The notes under the pieces are model-generated. The model was not told the DNA's origin and did not search any database. It saw only the letters and a list, made by a program, of their open reading frames with translations. Below, piece after piece: positions 1 through 5,937 of a DNA stretch of 10,801 nt. Source of the stretch: an uncultured euryarchaeote (GTDB lineage Archaea; Thermoplasmatota; Poseidoniia; Poseidoniales; Thalassarchaeaceae); NCBI GenBank assembly GCA_937897085.1, contig CALCOR010000160.1, forward strand, positions 1 through 10,801, written 5' to 3'. Numbering within the stretch: the first letter of the stretch is position 1; each line of letters starts with the position of its first letter. Position numbers and translations under genes: made by a program.

Positions 1-577
1 GTTCTGCGAGTGGTCGTTCCCGCTGTGGCAGGAGCACTTCCCGGCCAACTTCGAAGGTGTCACCCCCGAGATGCTGTGGCAGGCGGTCAATCAGGTCGAG
101 GCGAGCCTGATCCGCGTCGAGGCGGACGAGGCGACCTACAATCTGCACGTCATGATCCGCTACGAGGTGGAGAAGCTGCTCATCAACGGCGAGTTGGAGG
201 TGGACGACCTTCCTGACGCCTGGGACGACATGTACGAGCGCTTCCTCGGTATCCGTTCACCCACCCGCACTGAGGGCGTGCTGCAGGACGTCCACTGGTC
301 GATGGGCGCCTTCGGCTACTTCCCCACCTACACTCTGGGTAACCTCTACTCCGCCCAGTTGCTGCAAGCGGCTGAGAAGGACATCGGCGACATCGACGAG
401 CAGGTGAGACAGGGTGACTTCGAGCCTCTGCTGAACTGGATGCGCACGCACGTGCACGCGAGGGGGAGCATCCTGGAGCCGGCCGAGCACATCGAGGAGG
501 CGACCGGTGAGCAGCCCAAGCCGGATGCGTTCGTCGCCTATCTGGCCGACAAGATCGGTCGTCTGTATGGGGTCTGA
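1..577 (+). CDS. M32 family metallocarboxypeptidase (carboxypeptidase Taq type), C-terminal part
   Basis: The reading frame is open from base 2 to the TGA at 575-577 (191 residues) and has no start in the window, so it is the 3' part of a longer gene; M32 enzymes are usually about 500 residues. Two of the family's hallmark motifs are present: I/VRXXAD as IRVEADE (from base 110) and GXXQDXHW as GVLQDVHW (from base 275), the latter followed by the typical GYFPTYTLGN. The HEXXH zinc-binding motif and the DXRXT motif lie upstream of the window and cannot be checked. Known family role: a zinc- or cobalt-dependent cytoplasmic enzyme that removes residues one at a time from peptide C-termini, usually in peptide turnover. 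The next gene starts 33 bases downstream in the same frame and strand, so the two are probably cotranscribed. The family call is firm; whether the full protein is intact is unknown. Confidence 0.93.
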   Translation, partial: FCEWSFPLWQEHFPANFEGVTPEMLWQAVNQVEASLIRVEADEATYNLHVMIRYEVEKLLINGELEVDDLPDAWDDMYERFLGIRSPTRTEGVLQDVHWSMGAFGYFPTYTLGNLYSAQLLQAAEKDIGDIDEQVRQGDFEPLLNWMRTHVHARGSILEPAEHIEEATGEQPKPDAFVAYLADKIGRLYGV

Positions 578-610
578 ACGGGCGAAGGGCAAAAGGCAGC
601 CACCGCGGTT

Positions 611-1792
611 GTGCGGTTCGTGGCCGACCCGACTGTGCCCCGCGCTCTGTCCGAGGTGTCGTGGTTCACCCGTCACATGCCGCGCGCAGCCTCCTCGGTG
701 CTGCTCGGTCGCACGCGGGTCTACGCTGGCGACTGGGACGGACATCTCGTCGCCTGGGACGGTGATGGCGATGAGTGCTGGAAGGCTGACGCCGAGGACC
801 GGGTCGAATGGATGGCCGGGGCGCGGGATGCACTCGATTCGAATGGTGAGCGCGCGCCGTTCATCTGCGCCACCGCCGGTTCCGACCTTGTGATTCTGGA
901 TGCTGCCACTGGAGAGGAGCGCTGGCGATATGTGCTCGAAGGCTCAGCCGATCTGGTCGCCTGCATGGATGACGGCTCGCGCGTGGTGGCAACTTCATCG
1001 GTCTACGAAGTGGACTACAACGACTTCATCGAGTCGACCTGCTGGAGATTCGATGCCGATGGCGAACTGCTGCGCTCTGACATCTTCGAGGAGCGACCGT
1101 GGCACCTCATTCTGGATGAGGGTGCGGCGGCAACCATGGGGTTGGGCCGCCCGCGCTGTGGATTGATGCATCAGACCGATGAGGGCTGCGAGCACCTACC
1201 ACACGCGCCCGACGATCCGATCCTGTGTGGTGTCACAGGAGAATCACAGACCATGTTCGGCCATGCCAGTGGAGACATCTCCGCACTCGACCCGGATGGC
1301 ATGGAACTCGAGGTGTTCTCGGTGGACAGCGATGACAGCGTGCTCCAGATGGACTGCGGCCCGCAGCATGCGGTCACGGGTGGTGACGGCGCGGTGCTGC
1401 GCGGCTTCGAGATCTGTGAGGGCTGCCCTAATGCTCGCTGGGAGGTCGATGTCGCCGGTCCGGTCGACGATCTCGTGCTCGGATTCGAGCTCTCCGGCTC
1501 CGTATCCGTATGGGTGGCGACTTGGGACGGGCTGCGCGCGACCATCGAGGTCCGCTCGGCTGACGACGGCTCCCTTTTCGCTACCTTGGACCCCGGATTC
1601 CGTGTCCGCTCGCTCGATGCTCGCGACGATCGCATCGCCATCGGCACCGATGACGGCAGCGTTCACCTGCTGCGTCAGGAGTTGCTCGAGCGCCGCCTTG
1701 AACAGGAGCCGAAAACTCCCCAATTGGATGACGATGAAGGTTCATCCCATCGCCACGAGATGCAGGAGCGTCTGCGCGCGCTGCGTGGATGA
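611..1792 (+). CDS. Beta-propeller (PQQ-like / WD40-like repeat) protein, function unknown
   Basis: This is a 393-residue protein starting at GTG 611; an in-frame ATG at 677 (residue 23) is an alternative start. No signal peptide or membrane segment is visible, so it is probably cytoplasmic. The body is a series of degenerate propeller blades. Examples are VYAGDWDGHLVAWD (37-50), SDLVILDAATGEERW (91-105), GHASGDISALDPDG (217-230), VTGGDGAVLRGFE (255-267) and IAIGTDDGSVHLL (342-354), each with the 'G-x-DG-x-h-x-h-x-D' rhythm of WD40 and PQQ-like repeats. The last ~40 residues leave the propeller and become charged and helical (LERRLEQE, then HEMQERLRAL). It is strongly acidic and has ten cysteines, including CEGC (269-272), which is many for such a protein. 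It follows the M32 peptidase gene closely and likely shares its transcript. Propellers of this type usually act as protein-interaction scaffolds; no catalytic role is visible and the partner is unknown. Confidence 0.82.
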   Translation: MRFVADPTVPRALSEVSWFTRHMPRAASSVLLGRTRVYAGDWDGHLVAWDGDGDECWKADAEDRVEWMAGARDALDSNGERAPFICATAGSDLVILDAATGEERWRYVLEGSADLVACMDDGSRVVATSSVYEVDYNDFIESTCWRFDADGELLRSDIFEERPWHLILDEGAAATMGLGRPRCGLMHQTDEGCEHLPHAPDDPILCGVTGESQTMFGHASGDISALDPDGMELEVFSVDSDDSVLQMDCGPQHAVTGGDGAVLRGFEICEGCPNARWEVDVAGPVDDLVLGFELSGSVSVWVATWDGLRATIEVRSADDGSLFATLDPGFRVRSLDARDDRIAIGTDDGSVHLLRQELLERRLEQEPKTPQLDDDEGSSHRHEMQERLRALRG

Positions 1793-1827
1793 GCAGACTT
1801 CGGCTACTCCGCCTCCACCAGATTACC

Positions 1828-1863
1828 TGATATGTGATATTTAATTGATTAATATTGCATCAA
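1828..1863 (+). promoter_or_regulatory. AT-rich archaeal promoter with TATA box, reading into the gene-free region
   Basis: A sharp AT-rich island interrupts GC-rich sequence. It contains ATATTTAAT at 1837-1845, identical to the TATA core of the fumarase promoter at 4510-4502 (- strand). With the usual archaeal distance of about 25 bases, the transcript would start near 1866-1870. No convincing protein starts there, so the expected product is the candidate RNA described next. A short inverted repeat, ATTGAT (1845-1850) with ATCAAT (1858-1863), flanks the downstream side and could be an operator or chance. Being AT-rich between two genes is not itself proof of a promoter; the match to a second, better-placed TATA box is the main support. 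Confidence 0.6.
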
Positions 1864-2011
1864 TCTCCAGTGGAAATAATGGTTTGGGACAGCGTTTTCG
1901 GCTGGAAACACTACCGATATTCAGAAACATTTATGAGCCGGACGCCCCTCAGGGAGGCTTGTCGCTCTTGAAGAGTGATGGGGAAGGCCTCGGCCGACCC
2001 TACGCCCAGCT

Positions 2012-2044
2012 GCCGGCGTGGGCCCTTCGGGGGCGAAAGTCGGC
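2012..2044 (+). other. RNA hairpin with UUCG loop and GAAA-containing internal loop
   Basis: GCCG (2012-2015) pairs with CGGC (2041-2044). Inside it CCC (2023-2025) pairs with GGG (2030-2032) across a UUCG tetraloop at 2026-2029. The internal loop between the two helices contains GAAA on its 3' side. C(UUCG)G is one of the most stable RNA tetraloops, and it forms only in the + strand transcript. Confidence 0.5.
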
Positions 2045-2071
2045 TGCCTTTGCGAGAGATTGCAGGGGCAA

Positions 2072-2113
2072 TGACTGGAGAGGAATCGACCTCGGTCGAG
2101 AGCTCGAAAGTCA
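2072..2113 (+). other. Two-tier RNA hairpin with CUCG loop
   Basis: The outer stem TGACT (2072-2076) pairs with AGTCA (2109-2113). The inner stem TCGAC (2086-2090) pairs with GTCGA (2095-2099) around the loop CTCG. The two stems are separated by a purine-rich internal loop of nine bases on each side. Just before it, ATTGC (2059-2063) pairs with GCAAT (2068-2072) around AGGG; that hairpin shares base 2072 with the outer stem. Confidence 0.5.
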
Positions 2114-2480
2114 CGCAGGAATTGATGGCCGTTACGGCGGTTGTCAGCCTGATCGAATGGGGTAGCGGACCTAAAGGAAAGCCGACCCAGACGGACAGGA
2201 CCAGGGGAGCGGAACCAATCGCAAGAGAGGGAAAGCGAACCACTCGCTGCGAGGAGTGAAGGTGATGGAACACGCATCGGCCGGAATCCGTGATGAGGGG
2301 GGGAGGAAACCGCAAGGCGACCGAACCACCACTGAGCAGAGGAAGATCGGAGCGTGGGATGCCTCTGGAACGAGACGTGGAGAGGGCTAAGTGAAACCGT
2401 CAGGCGGAACGAGGCCACCTGTGGCAGGGGATCGAACTGCGCTTCGGCAAAGTGAGAGAAACTGCGTCAGGGAAGGCGAA

Positions 2481-2502
2481 CCCTTCGACTTCGGTCGGGG
2501 GG
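2481..2502 (+). other. Nine-base-pair RNA hairpin capped by a UUCG tetraloop
   Basis: CGAC (2486-2489) pairs with GTCG (2494-2497) directly around TTCG (2490-2493). Below it two U-G pairs (2484-2485 with 2498-2499) and three C-G pairs (2481-2483 with 2500-2502) extend the helix to nine pairs without a gap. The two wobble pairs work only as RNA of the + strand: the complementary strand would have C-A mismatches there. This is the strongest single orientation signal in the region. Confidence 0.6.
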
Positions 2503-2580
2503 GGAGCTGACCCGAACCGGTGAAGAGGAATCGGTCGAAAGGCCAGGAAATCGGATCCGGGGGGGAAGCGAAGAACCCGA

Positions 2581-2650
2581 CGAACCAGAAGGGAACAGAA
2601 GGAACCGAAAGGAACCGGAAGGGAACAGAAGGAACAGAAGGAACCGACCA
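2581..2650 (+). repeat. Degenerate 10-base purine-rich tandem repeat
   Basis: About seven units follow one another with a 10-base period and approximate form GG(A/G)A(A/C)C(A/C)GAA; one unit is 9 bases. Two units are identical (GGGAACAGAA at 2591-2600 and 2621-2630). The block is almost free of T. Because the period is not a multiple of three, it does not look like a protein repeat. Within the candidate RNA it would be a largely unpaired purine-rich segment, possibly a protein-binding array. It could also be simple slippage expansion. Confidence 0.75.
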
Positions 2651-2699
2651 GAACCCAGCAGGGAGAAGAAGGGGACGCAAGGAACCGGATTCAAACTGC

Positions 2700-2779
2700 A
2701 CCAGCGGAGGCTGGTGGGCGGGGGAAGTTCGACCTCCGGATCGAACCCGCCCACCAGTTCTCCCAATCCCCCGTCTTTT
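2700..2779 (+). terminator. Long 3' hairpin followed by a T-run; probable end of the candidate RNA
   Basis: CTGGTGGGCGG (2711-2721) pairs perfectly with CCGCCCACCAG (2747-2757). After a 5-base bulge (2722-2726), GTTCGA (2727-2732) pairs with TCGAAC (2741-2746) around an 8-base loop. A second hairpin, ACCAGC (2700-2705) with GCTGGT (2710-2715), uses some of the same bases, so the two cannot both form fully. Twenty bases after the long stem comes GTCTTTT (2773-2779), the kind of T-run at which archaeal RNA polymerase stops. The long stem is certain as sequence; its role in termination is inferred. The remaining bases 2780-2878, before the convergent fumarase stop codon, hold no feature I recognise apart from a 9-base direct repeat (CTCGAAGCC at 2830 and 2867). 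Confidence 0.55.
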
Positions 2780-2878
2780 CGACGAGATGAGGCTTGTCCA
2801 GTTCCTTCCTGTTCTAATGGTTGCGACGCTCGAAGCCCTCCGCGAGTCGATTGCACAACTCTCTTCTCGAAGCCGGAT

Positions 2879-4477
2879 TCACTCCCCGGTCATGCTCTCT
2901 GGGCGCACCCACTCATCGAACTGCTCGTCTGTCAACAGGCCCAGTTCGAGCGCGCTCTGACGCAGGGTGGTGCCGTTCTCATGGGCTTGTTTGGCGATCT
3001 TGGCAGCGTTGTCATAGCCAATGTGCGGGTTGAGCGCAGTCACCAGCATCAGCGAGTTCTCGAGGTGAGAGGCGATGTTCTCTTCATTGGCTTCCAGCCC
3101 GGTGACGCAGCGGTCAGCGAAGGAGCGACAGGAGTCGGACAGCAGGCGGATGCTGTGCAGCAGCGCGTGGATCATCAGCGGCTTGTAGACGTTCAACTCG
3201 AAGTTCCCCTGGCTTCCCCCCACAGTCACCGCAGCGTGGTTACCCATCACCTGGCAGCAGACCATCGTCAGTGCCTCCGCTTGGGTGGGATTGACCTTCC
3301 CGGGCATGATGCTCGAGCCCGGTTCGTTCGCTGGCAGTGACAATTCTCCGATGCCACAGCGCGGTCCGGAGCCGAGCCAGCGAATGTCGTTGGCGAGCTT
3401 CATCAGCGAGACGGCGAGAGTGTTCAGGGTGCCGCTCATCGCCACGATGGCGTCGTGGGCAGCGAGTTGGGAGAACTTGTTGTCGGCGGAGGTGAATGGC
3501 AGTCCGGTCCTGCGGGCGATACGCTCGGCCACCAATTCAGCGAACTCGGGGTGCGAGTTCAGTCCGGTGCCGACCGCGGTCCCACCTAGGGCGAGTTCGT
3601 GAAGGTCCTCGAGCGAGAACTCGATGCGGCGGATGTCGGCATCCAGTTGGGCCACATACCCGCTGAACTCCTGTGACAGGGTGAGCGGGACGGCGTCCAT
3701 CAGGTGGGTGCGCCCGATCTTCACGATGCCTTCGAACTCGGTGACCTTGGCTGCCAAGGATGTGCGCAGATGGTTGACCGCCGGCAGTAGCCGATGGCTG
3801 ATTTCCTCGGCGGCGGAGATGTGCATCGCGGTCGGAAAGGTGTCGTTGCTGCTCTGGCCCCGATTGACGTGGTCGTTCGGGTGTACCGGTTGCTTGCTGC
3901 CTAGTTCACCGCCGGCCATCTCGATGGCGCGGTTGGCGATCACCTCGTTGCAGTTCATGTTCGTCTGCGTTCCGGAACCGGTCTGCCAGATGCGCAGCGG
4001 GAAGTGTGAATCGAGTTCGCCCGAGATTACCTCGTCGCAGGCAGCGCCGATCAGTTCGCCCAGTTCCGTATCGAGTTCATCCAGTTCGACATTCGCCTCG
4101 GCTGCCGCTTGTTTGAGCACACCGAAGGCGTGGATGATCGGACGCGGCATCAGGTCGTCGCCGATGTCGAAGTTCAGCAGCGAGCGGGCTGTCTGCGCTC
4201 CCCAATAACGGTCGGCGGCAACCTCGAGCTCACCCATCGAGTCCCGCTCCAGGCGCACCTCGCTCGTACTCGCTTTGGCGGCGCGCTCGACGATGTCCTC
4301 GGGCACCTTGGACGGACCTTGCGCTTCCGATTCCATGCCCTGCTCGATCAGTCGAACGATGGTGGCCGAGCGTCCGTGCTCGCGCCCCCTCCCAACCTGC
4401 CTGTCGAGCCTGCGGGCCAGTTGTTCTGGCAGGCTCACGCTGATGATGCGACGGTCGCCCGCCCGGTGTCTCGCCAT
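2879..4477 (-). CDS. fumC: Class II fumarate hydratase with N-terminal ribbon-helix-helix DNA-binding domain
   Basis: The protein has 532 residues, compared with about 460 for usual class II fumarases. Residues ~76-532 are a complete fumarase, which reversibly hydrates fumarate to L-malate in the TCA cycle as a cytoplasmic homotetramer. Visible motifs are [10 protein letters not shown] (166-175), HPNDHVN (199-205), SSNDTFPT (209-216), [13 protein letters not shown] with the active-site-region histidine (His258), and the lyase signature [11 protein letters not shown] (387-397) with the catalytic-loop serine. The extra N-terminus, residues ~9-49, reads as a CopG/Arc-type RHH: strand RIISVSLP, helix [12 protein letters not shown], a short turn, then helix [15 protein letters not shown] ~25-residue linker joins it to the enzyme. 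The ORF is continuous and ATG 4477 lies just downstream of a TATA box, so the fusion start is well supported. An internal start at Met48 or Met81 would give plain fumarase. The gene order on this strand is pyrE, cyclophilin, then this gene, which has its own promoter. Confidence 0.95.
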   Translation of the reverse strand: MARHRAGDRRIISVSLPEQLARRLDRQVGRGREHGRSATIVRLIEQGMESEAQGPSKVPEDIVERAAKASTSEVRLERDSMGELEVAADRYWGAQTARSLLNFDIGDDLMPRPIIHAFGVLKQAAAEANVELDELDTELGELIGAACDEVISGELDSHFPLRIWQTGSGTQTNMNCNEVIANRAIEMAGGELGSKQPVHPNDHVNRGQSSNDTFPTAMHISAAEEISHRLLPAVNHLRTSLAAKVTEFEGIVKIGRTHLMDAVPLTLSQEFSGYVAQLDADIRRIEFSLEDLHELALGGTAVGTGLNSHPEFAELVAERIARRTGLPFTSADNKFSQLAAHDAIVAMSGTLNTLAVSLMKLANDIRWLGSGPRCGIGELSLPANEPGSSIMPGKVNPTQAEALTMVCCQVMGNHAAVTVGGSQGNFELNVYKPLMIHALLHSIRLLSDSCRSFADRCVTGLEANEENIASHLENSLMLVTALNPHIGYDNAAKIAKQAHENGTTLRQSALELGLLTDEQFDEWVRPESMTGE

Positions 4478-4493
4478 GGTGTGGGCCTGAATT

Positions 4494-4512
4494 GCTTATT
4501 TATTAAATATAC
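4494..4512 (-). promoter_or_regulatory. TATA-box promoter of the RHH-fumarase gene
   Basis: On the - strand the core ATATTTAAT spans 4510-4502, inside a longer AT tract in GC-rich surroundings. Its centre is about 29 bases from the ATG at 4477, so transcription would start within a few bases of the start codon, giving a leaderless or near-leaderless mRNA, a common archaeal arrangement. No ribosome binding site is seen before the ATG, which fits this. The placement also argues that translation begins at 4477 and includes the RHH domain. Confidence 0.75.
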
Positions 4513-4529
4513 TCTATGAACGACTCACA

Positions 4530-4543
4530 GAACAGCCTTGTTC
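4530..4543. promoter_or_regulatory. Inverted repeat upstream of the fumarase TATA box, possible operator
   Basis: GAACA (4530-4534) and TGTTC (4539-4543) form a perfect 5-bp inverted repeat with a 4-bp spacer, about 20 bases upstream of the AT tract with respect to fumarase transcription. RHH proteins typically bind short inverted or tandem repeats, so this is a candidate autoregulatory site. A second near-palindrome, CGCAA-T-TTGCG, lies at 4565-4575. The rest of the 112-base spacer (4478-4589) shows nothing else. Such short repeats can occur by chance. Confidence 0.3.
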
Positions 4544-4589
4544 ACCTGATTTCATCTCTATCATCGCAATTTGCGAACGGTTGAAGCAC

Positions 4590-5093
4590 TCACTCGCGAG
4601 TGACGGATATGATCTGCATCGGGTTGACCGGGCGGTCTCCTGCACCGGTGGGTGTTCGCTCGATGGCCCCGACCACATCCATCCCTTCGACGACCTTGCC
4701 GAACACAGGATGCTTGGAGTCAGTACCCTTGTCCCACCAATCGAGGAACGAGTTGTGCTTGGTGTTCACGAAGAACTGGGAACCACCGCTGTTGGGTCCA
4801 CTGTTCGCCATGCTCAGAGTCCCCACCTCATTAGAGAATCTGGCACTGTCGAGGTGCTCGTCCTGGATGCTGTATCCTGGGCTGCCTGTGCCGCAGCGGG
4901 GGGAGTTGGGGTCGCGCGAATGAGGGCATCCACCTTGGAGCATGAATCCCGGGATCACCCTATGGAAATGCAGCCCATTGTAGTAGCCGTCGTCCGCCAG
5001 TTTCAGGAAATTCCCAGCCGTGATTGGCATCTCCTCAGTGAACAGTTCGATGATCACGTCACCCTCGCTGGTCTGCATTCGCACTCTCGTCAT
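4590..5093 (-). CDS. Cyclophilin-type peptidyl-prolyl cis-trans isomerase
   Basis: The protein has 167 residues, a single cyclophilin domain and no signal peptide, so it is cytoplasmic. Cyclophilins catalyse cis-trans isomerisation of the bond before proline during protein folding. The signature [13 protein letters not shown] (43-55) carries the catalytic arginine (Arg45). [14 protein letters not shown] (95-108) is the second core motif, and [14 protein letters not shown] (128-141) the third. Compared with minimal bacterial cyclophilins it has a loop with two cysteines between residues 56 and 67 ([12 protein letters not shown]) and a longer segment at 112-127 with two tryptophans. ATG 5093 has a GAGG motif 6 bases upstream (5100-5103), which supports this start. 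The gene lies 74 bases downstream of pyrE on the same strand and is probably cotranscribed with it; the fumarase gene follows but has its own promoter. Confidence 0.95.
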   Translation of the reverse strand: MTRVRMQTSEGDVIIELFTEEMPITAGNFLKLADDGYYNGLHFHRVIPGFMLQGGCPHSRDPNSPRCGTGSPGYSIQDEHLDSARFSNEVGTLSMANSGPNSGGSQFFVNTKHNSFLDWWDKGTDSKHPVFGKVVEGMDVVGAIERTPTGAGDRPVNPMQIISVTRE

Positions 5094-5100
5094 CTCAATC

Positions 5101-5119
5101 CTCGCACCGGCTGTGCGAG
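5101..5119 (-). promoter_or_regulatory. Hairpin covering the ribosome binding site of the cyclophilin gene
   Basis: CTCGCAC (5101-5107) and GTGCGAG (5113-5119) form a perfect 7-bp stem with a 5-base loop in the spacer between pyrE and the cyclophilin gene. In the - strand mRNA the 3' arm contains most of the GAGG that precedes the start codon, so folding would hide it. A second inverted repeat (CCTCCC 5122-5127 with GGGAGG 5139-5144) lies just upstream in the transcript. This could be translational control or an RNA processing or termination site after pyrE; no ligand-binding RNA type is recognisable. Confidence 0.4.
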
Positions 5120-5167
5120 CACCTCCCTTTGAGCGTGTGGGAGGAGGACCATCCTCTCACTGATGCC

Positions 5168-5773
5168 TCAAGCGCTGGCTTCAATATCCGACAATGTGAC
5201 CAGTGGGAGCAATGGTATTCCTGCGTCCGCGAACGCTTCCGCGCCACCTTCCTGACGGTCGAGTATGGTGATGCATGCGACCACCTCGCAGCCGATATCG
5301 ACCAGACGTTCTGCCGCCTTGAGCGCTGAGCCCCCGGTGGTGGTCACATCTTCGAGGATGACACATCTGTCACCCGCAGACAGGGTGCTGCCCTCGATTC
5401 CTGGTGGGTTGCCGGTCTTGCGTCCCCCTCTGCCCTTCGCCTCCTTGCGGATGATGAATCCGTTGAGCGCCGAACCAATCGGTGCCTTGGCGATGGCGAT
5501 GCCAGTCAGCGGGACCGCCCCGAGTTCAAGCCCGCCGATGGCGTCTACGTCGAGACCCTCGAGCTCAGCGTGCATGAGCACGCCGAGCAGGTGGGCGCAT
5601 TCAGGGTCGAGCATCACCGGTTTCATGTCGAAGAAGTGGCGGCTGGTGCGGCCGCTGGCGAGGGTGAACTCCTCAGTGTCCGAACACAGCCAGGCGAGGT
5701 CGCGCACCTTGACGACCAATCGCCCACGCGCATCAGTGGTGTCGGTAGTCTCGCCCATCTGCTCGCCGAACAC
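5168..5773 (-). CDS. pyrE: Orotate phosphoribosyltransferase
   Basis: The protein has 201 residues, a normal length for the family. It catalyses orotate + PRPP to orotidine 5'-monophosphate + pyrophosphate, the fifth step of de novo pyrimidine synthesis, in the cytoplasm as a dimer. The type I phosphoribosyltransferase PRPP-binding loop is CVILEDVTTTGGSALKAAE (137-155), with the paired acidic residues ED (141-142). Other family features are FTLASGRTSRHFFDMKPVMLDPE (36-58, the N-terminal orotate-binding hood), GGLELGAVPL (80-89) and FIIRKEAKGRG (106-116), which carries the catalytic-loop lysines. The longest frame starts at GTG 5773; ATG 5758 (residue 6) is an equally plausible start because homology begins only around residue 18. 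It is the first gene of the - strand run and is divergent from the DP2 gene. Orotidine decarboxylase is not in the window. Confidence 0.93.
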   Translation of the reverse strand: MFGEQMGETTDTTDARGRLVVKVRDLAWLCSDTEEFTLASGRTSRHFFDMKPVMLDPECAHLLGVLMHAELEGLDVDAIGGLELGAVPLTGIAIAKAPIGSALNGFIIRKEAKGRGGRKTGNPPGIEGSTLSAGDRCVILEDVTTTGGSALKAAERLVDIGCEVVACITILDRQEGGAEAFADAGIPLLPLVTLSDIEASA

Positions 5774-5937
5774 CGCTCTCGACCTGAGCAGAATAACCTT
5801 CGCTGAACTCCACCACCTTCAGCAGCAGCCCATCTATTCCCGACCGAACCCTCATAGACGCTCGCAGAGGCACTTGAGCCGTCGTGGCCGAGCCAGGCGC
5901 ACAATCAGCACTCACAGGGTGAATTCGAGGGAACAAC
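5774..5937. other. Divergent spacer between pyrE and the DP2 gene
   Basis: These 164 bases must hold the promoters of both outward-facing genes. I see no TATA box comparable to those at 1837 or 4502, so the promoters are either weak matches or lie further away. On the + strand, GAGGG at 5927-5931 stands 6 bases before the ATG at 5938 and is a good ribosome binding site for DP2, which suggests that transcript has a leader. I see no RNA gene and no convincing small ORF. Confidence 0.55.

Larger units (their letters stand above)
1868..2779 (+). ncRNA. Candidate large structured non-coding RNA, about 0.9 kb, identity unknown
   Basis: No ORF in either strand of this stretch looks like a real protein, yet the sequence is far from random. 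It is purine-rich on the + strand (42 of 60 bases in 2221-2280 and 50 of 60 in 2581-2640). Hairpins are dense: 1962-1978, 2012-2044 (UUCG loop), 2059-2072, 2072-2113 (CUCG loop), 2128-2138, 2241-2258, 2337-2367, 2414-2425, 2481-2502 (UUCG loop) and 2700-2757. A GNRA loop closed by CC/GG sits at 2310-2317. The C(UUCG)G loops read correctly only on the + strand, which sets the orientation. A TATA box lies just upstream and a long hairpin plus T-run closes the 3' end. I see no convincing archaeal SRP RNA, rRNA or tRNA signature; RNase P RNA is considered under findings. Ends are inferred to within tens of bases. It could also be several shorter RNAs or a decayed element. Confidence 0.5.

Noticed and set aside
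1845..2165. A 106-codon open frame on the + strand starting near the promoter
   Set aside because: It resembles no protein family I know, its residues look like random translation, and it crosses several stable hairpins including a UUCG stem-loop. No ribosome binding site is evident.
2581..2650. CRISPR array
   Set aside because: The unit is only 10 bases with no spacers, and no cas genes are nearby.
2727..2757. tRNA-like 3' end (GTTCGA and a following CCACCA)
   Set aside because: GTTCGA pairs with TCGAAC as a stem rather than forming a T-loop, and no D-arm or anticodon arm can be drawn around it.
1868..2779. SRP RNA, ribosomal RNA or group II intron as the identity of the gene-free stretch
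   Set aside because: I found neither the conserved SRP helix 8 loop motifs, nor rRNA core sequences, nor an intron domain V-like hairpin with a reverse transcriptase. Only a computed search could exclude them fully.
1911..2856. Overlapping - strand open frames of 104-165 codons in the gene-free stretch
   Set aside because: They are rich in Ser, Pro, Phe and Arg because they translate the complement of purine-rich sequence. None has a family signature, and several overlap each other in different frames.
2520..2960. A 146-codon + strand frame with KGTEGTE-like repeats
   Set aside because: The apparent protein repeat is a by-product of the 10-base purine repeat; the frame also runs through the 3' hairpin and into the end of the fumarase gene on the other strand.
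4590..4603. Perfect 14-bp palindrome TCACTCGCGAGTGA at the end of the cyclophilin gene
   Set aside because: It overlaps the last codons (Thr-Arg-Glu-stop), so coding explains most of it. No T-run follows in the transcript direction, and a 14-bp palindrome alone is weak evidence of function.
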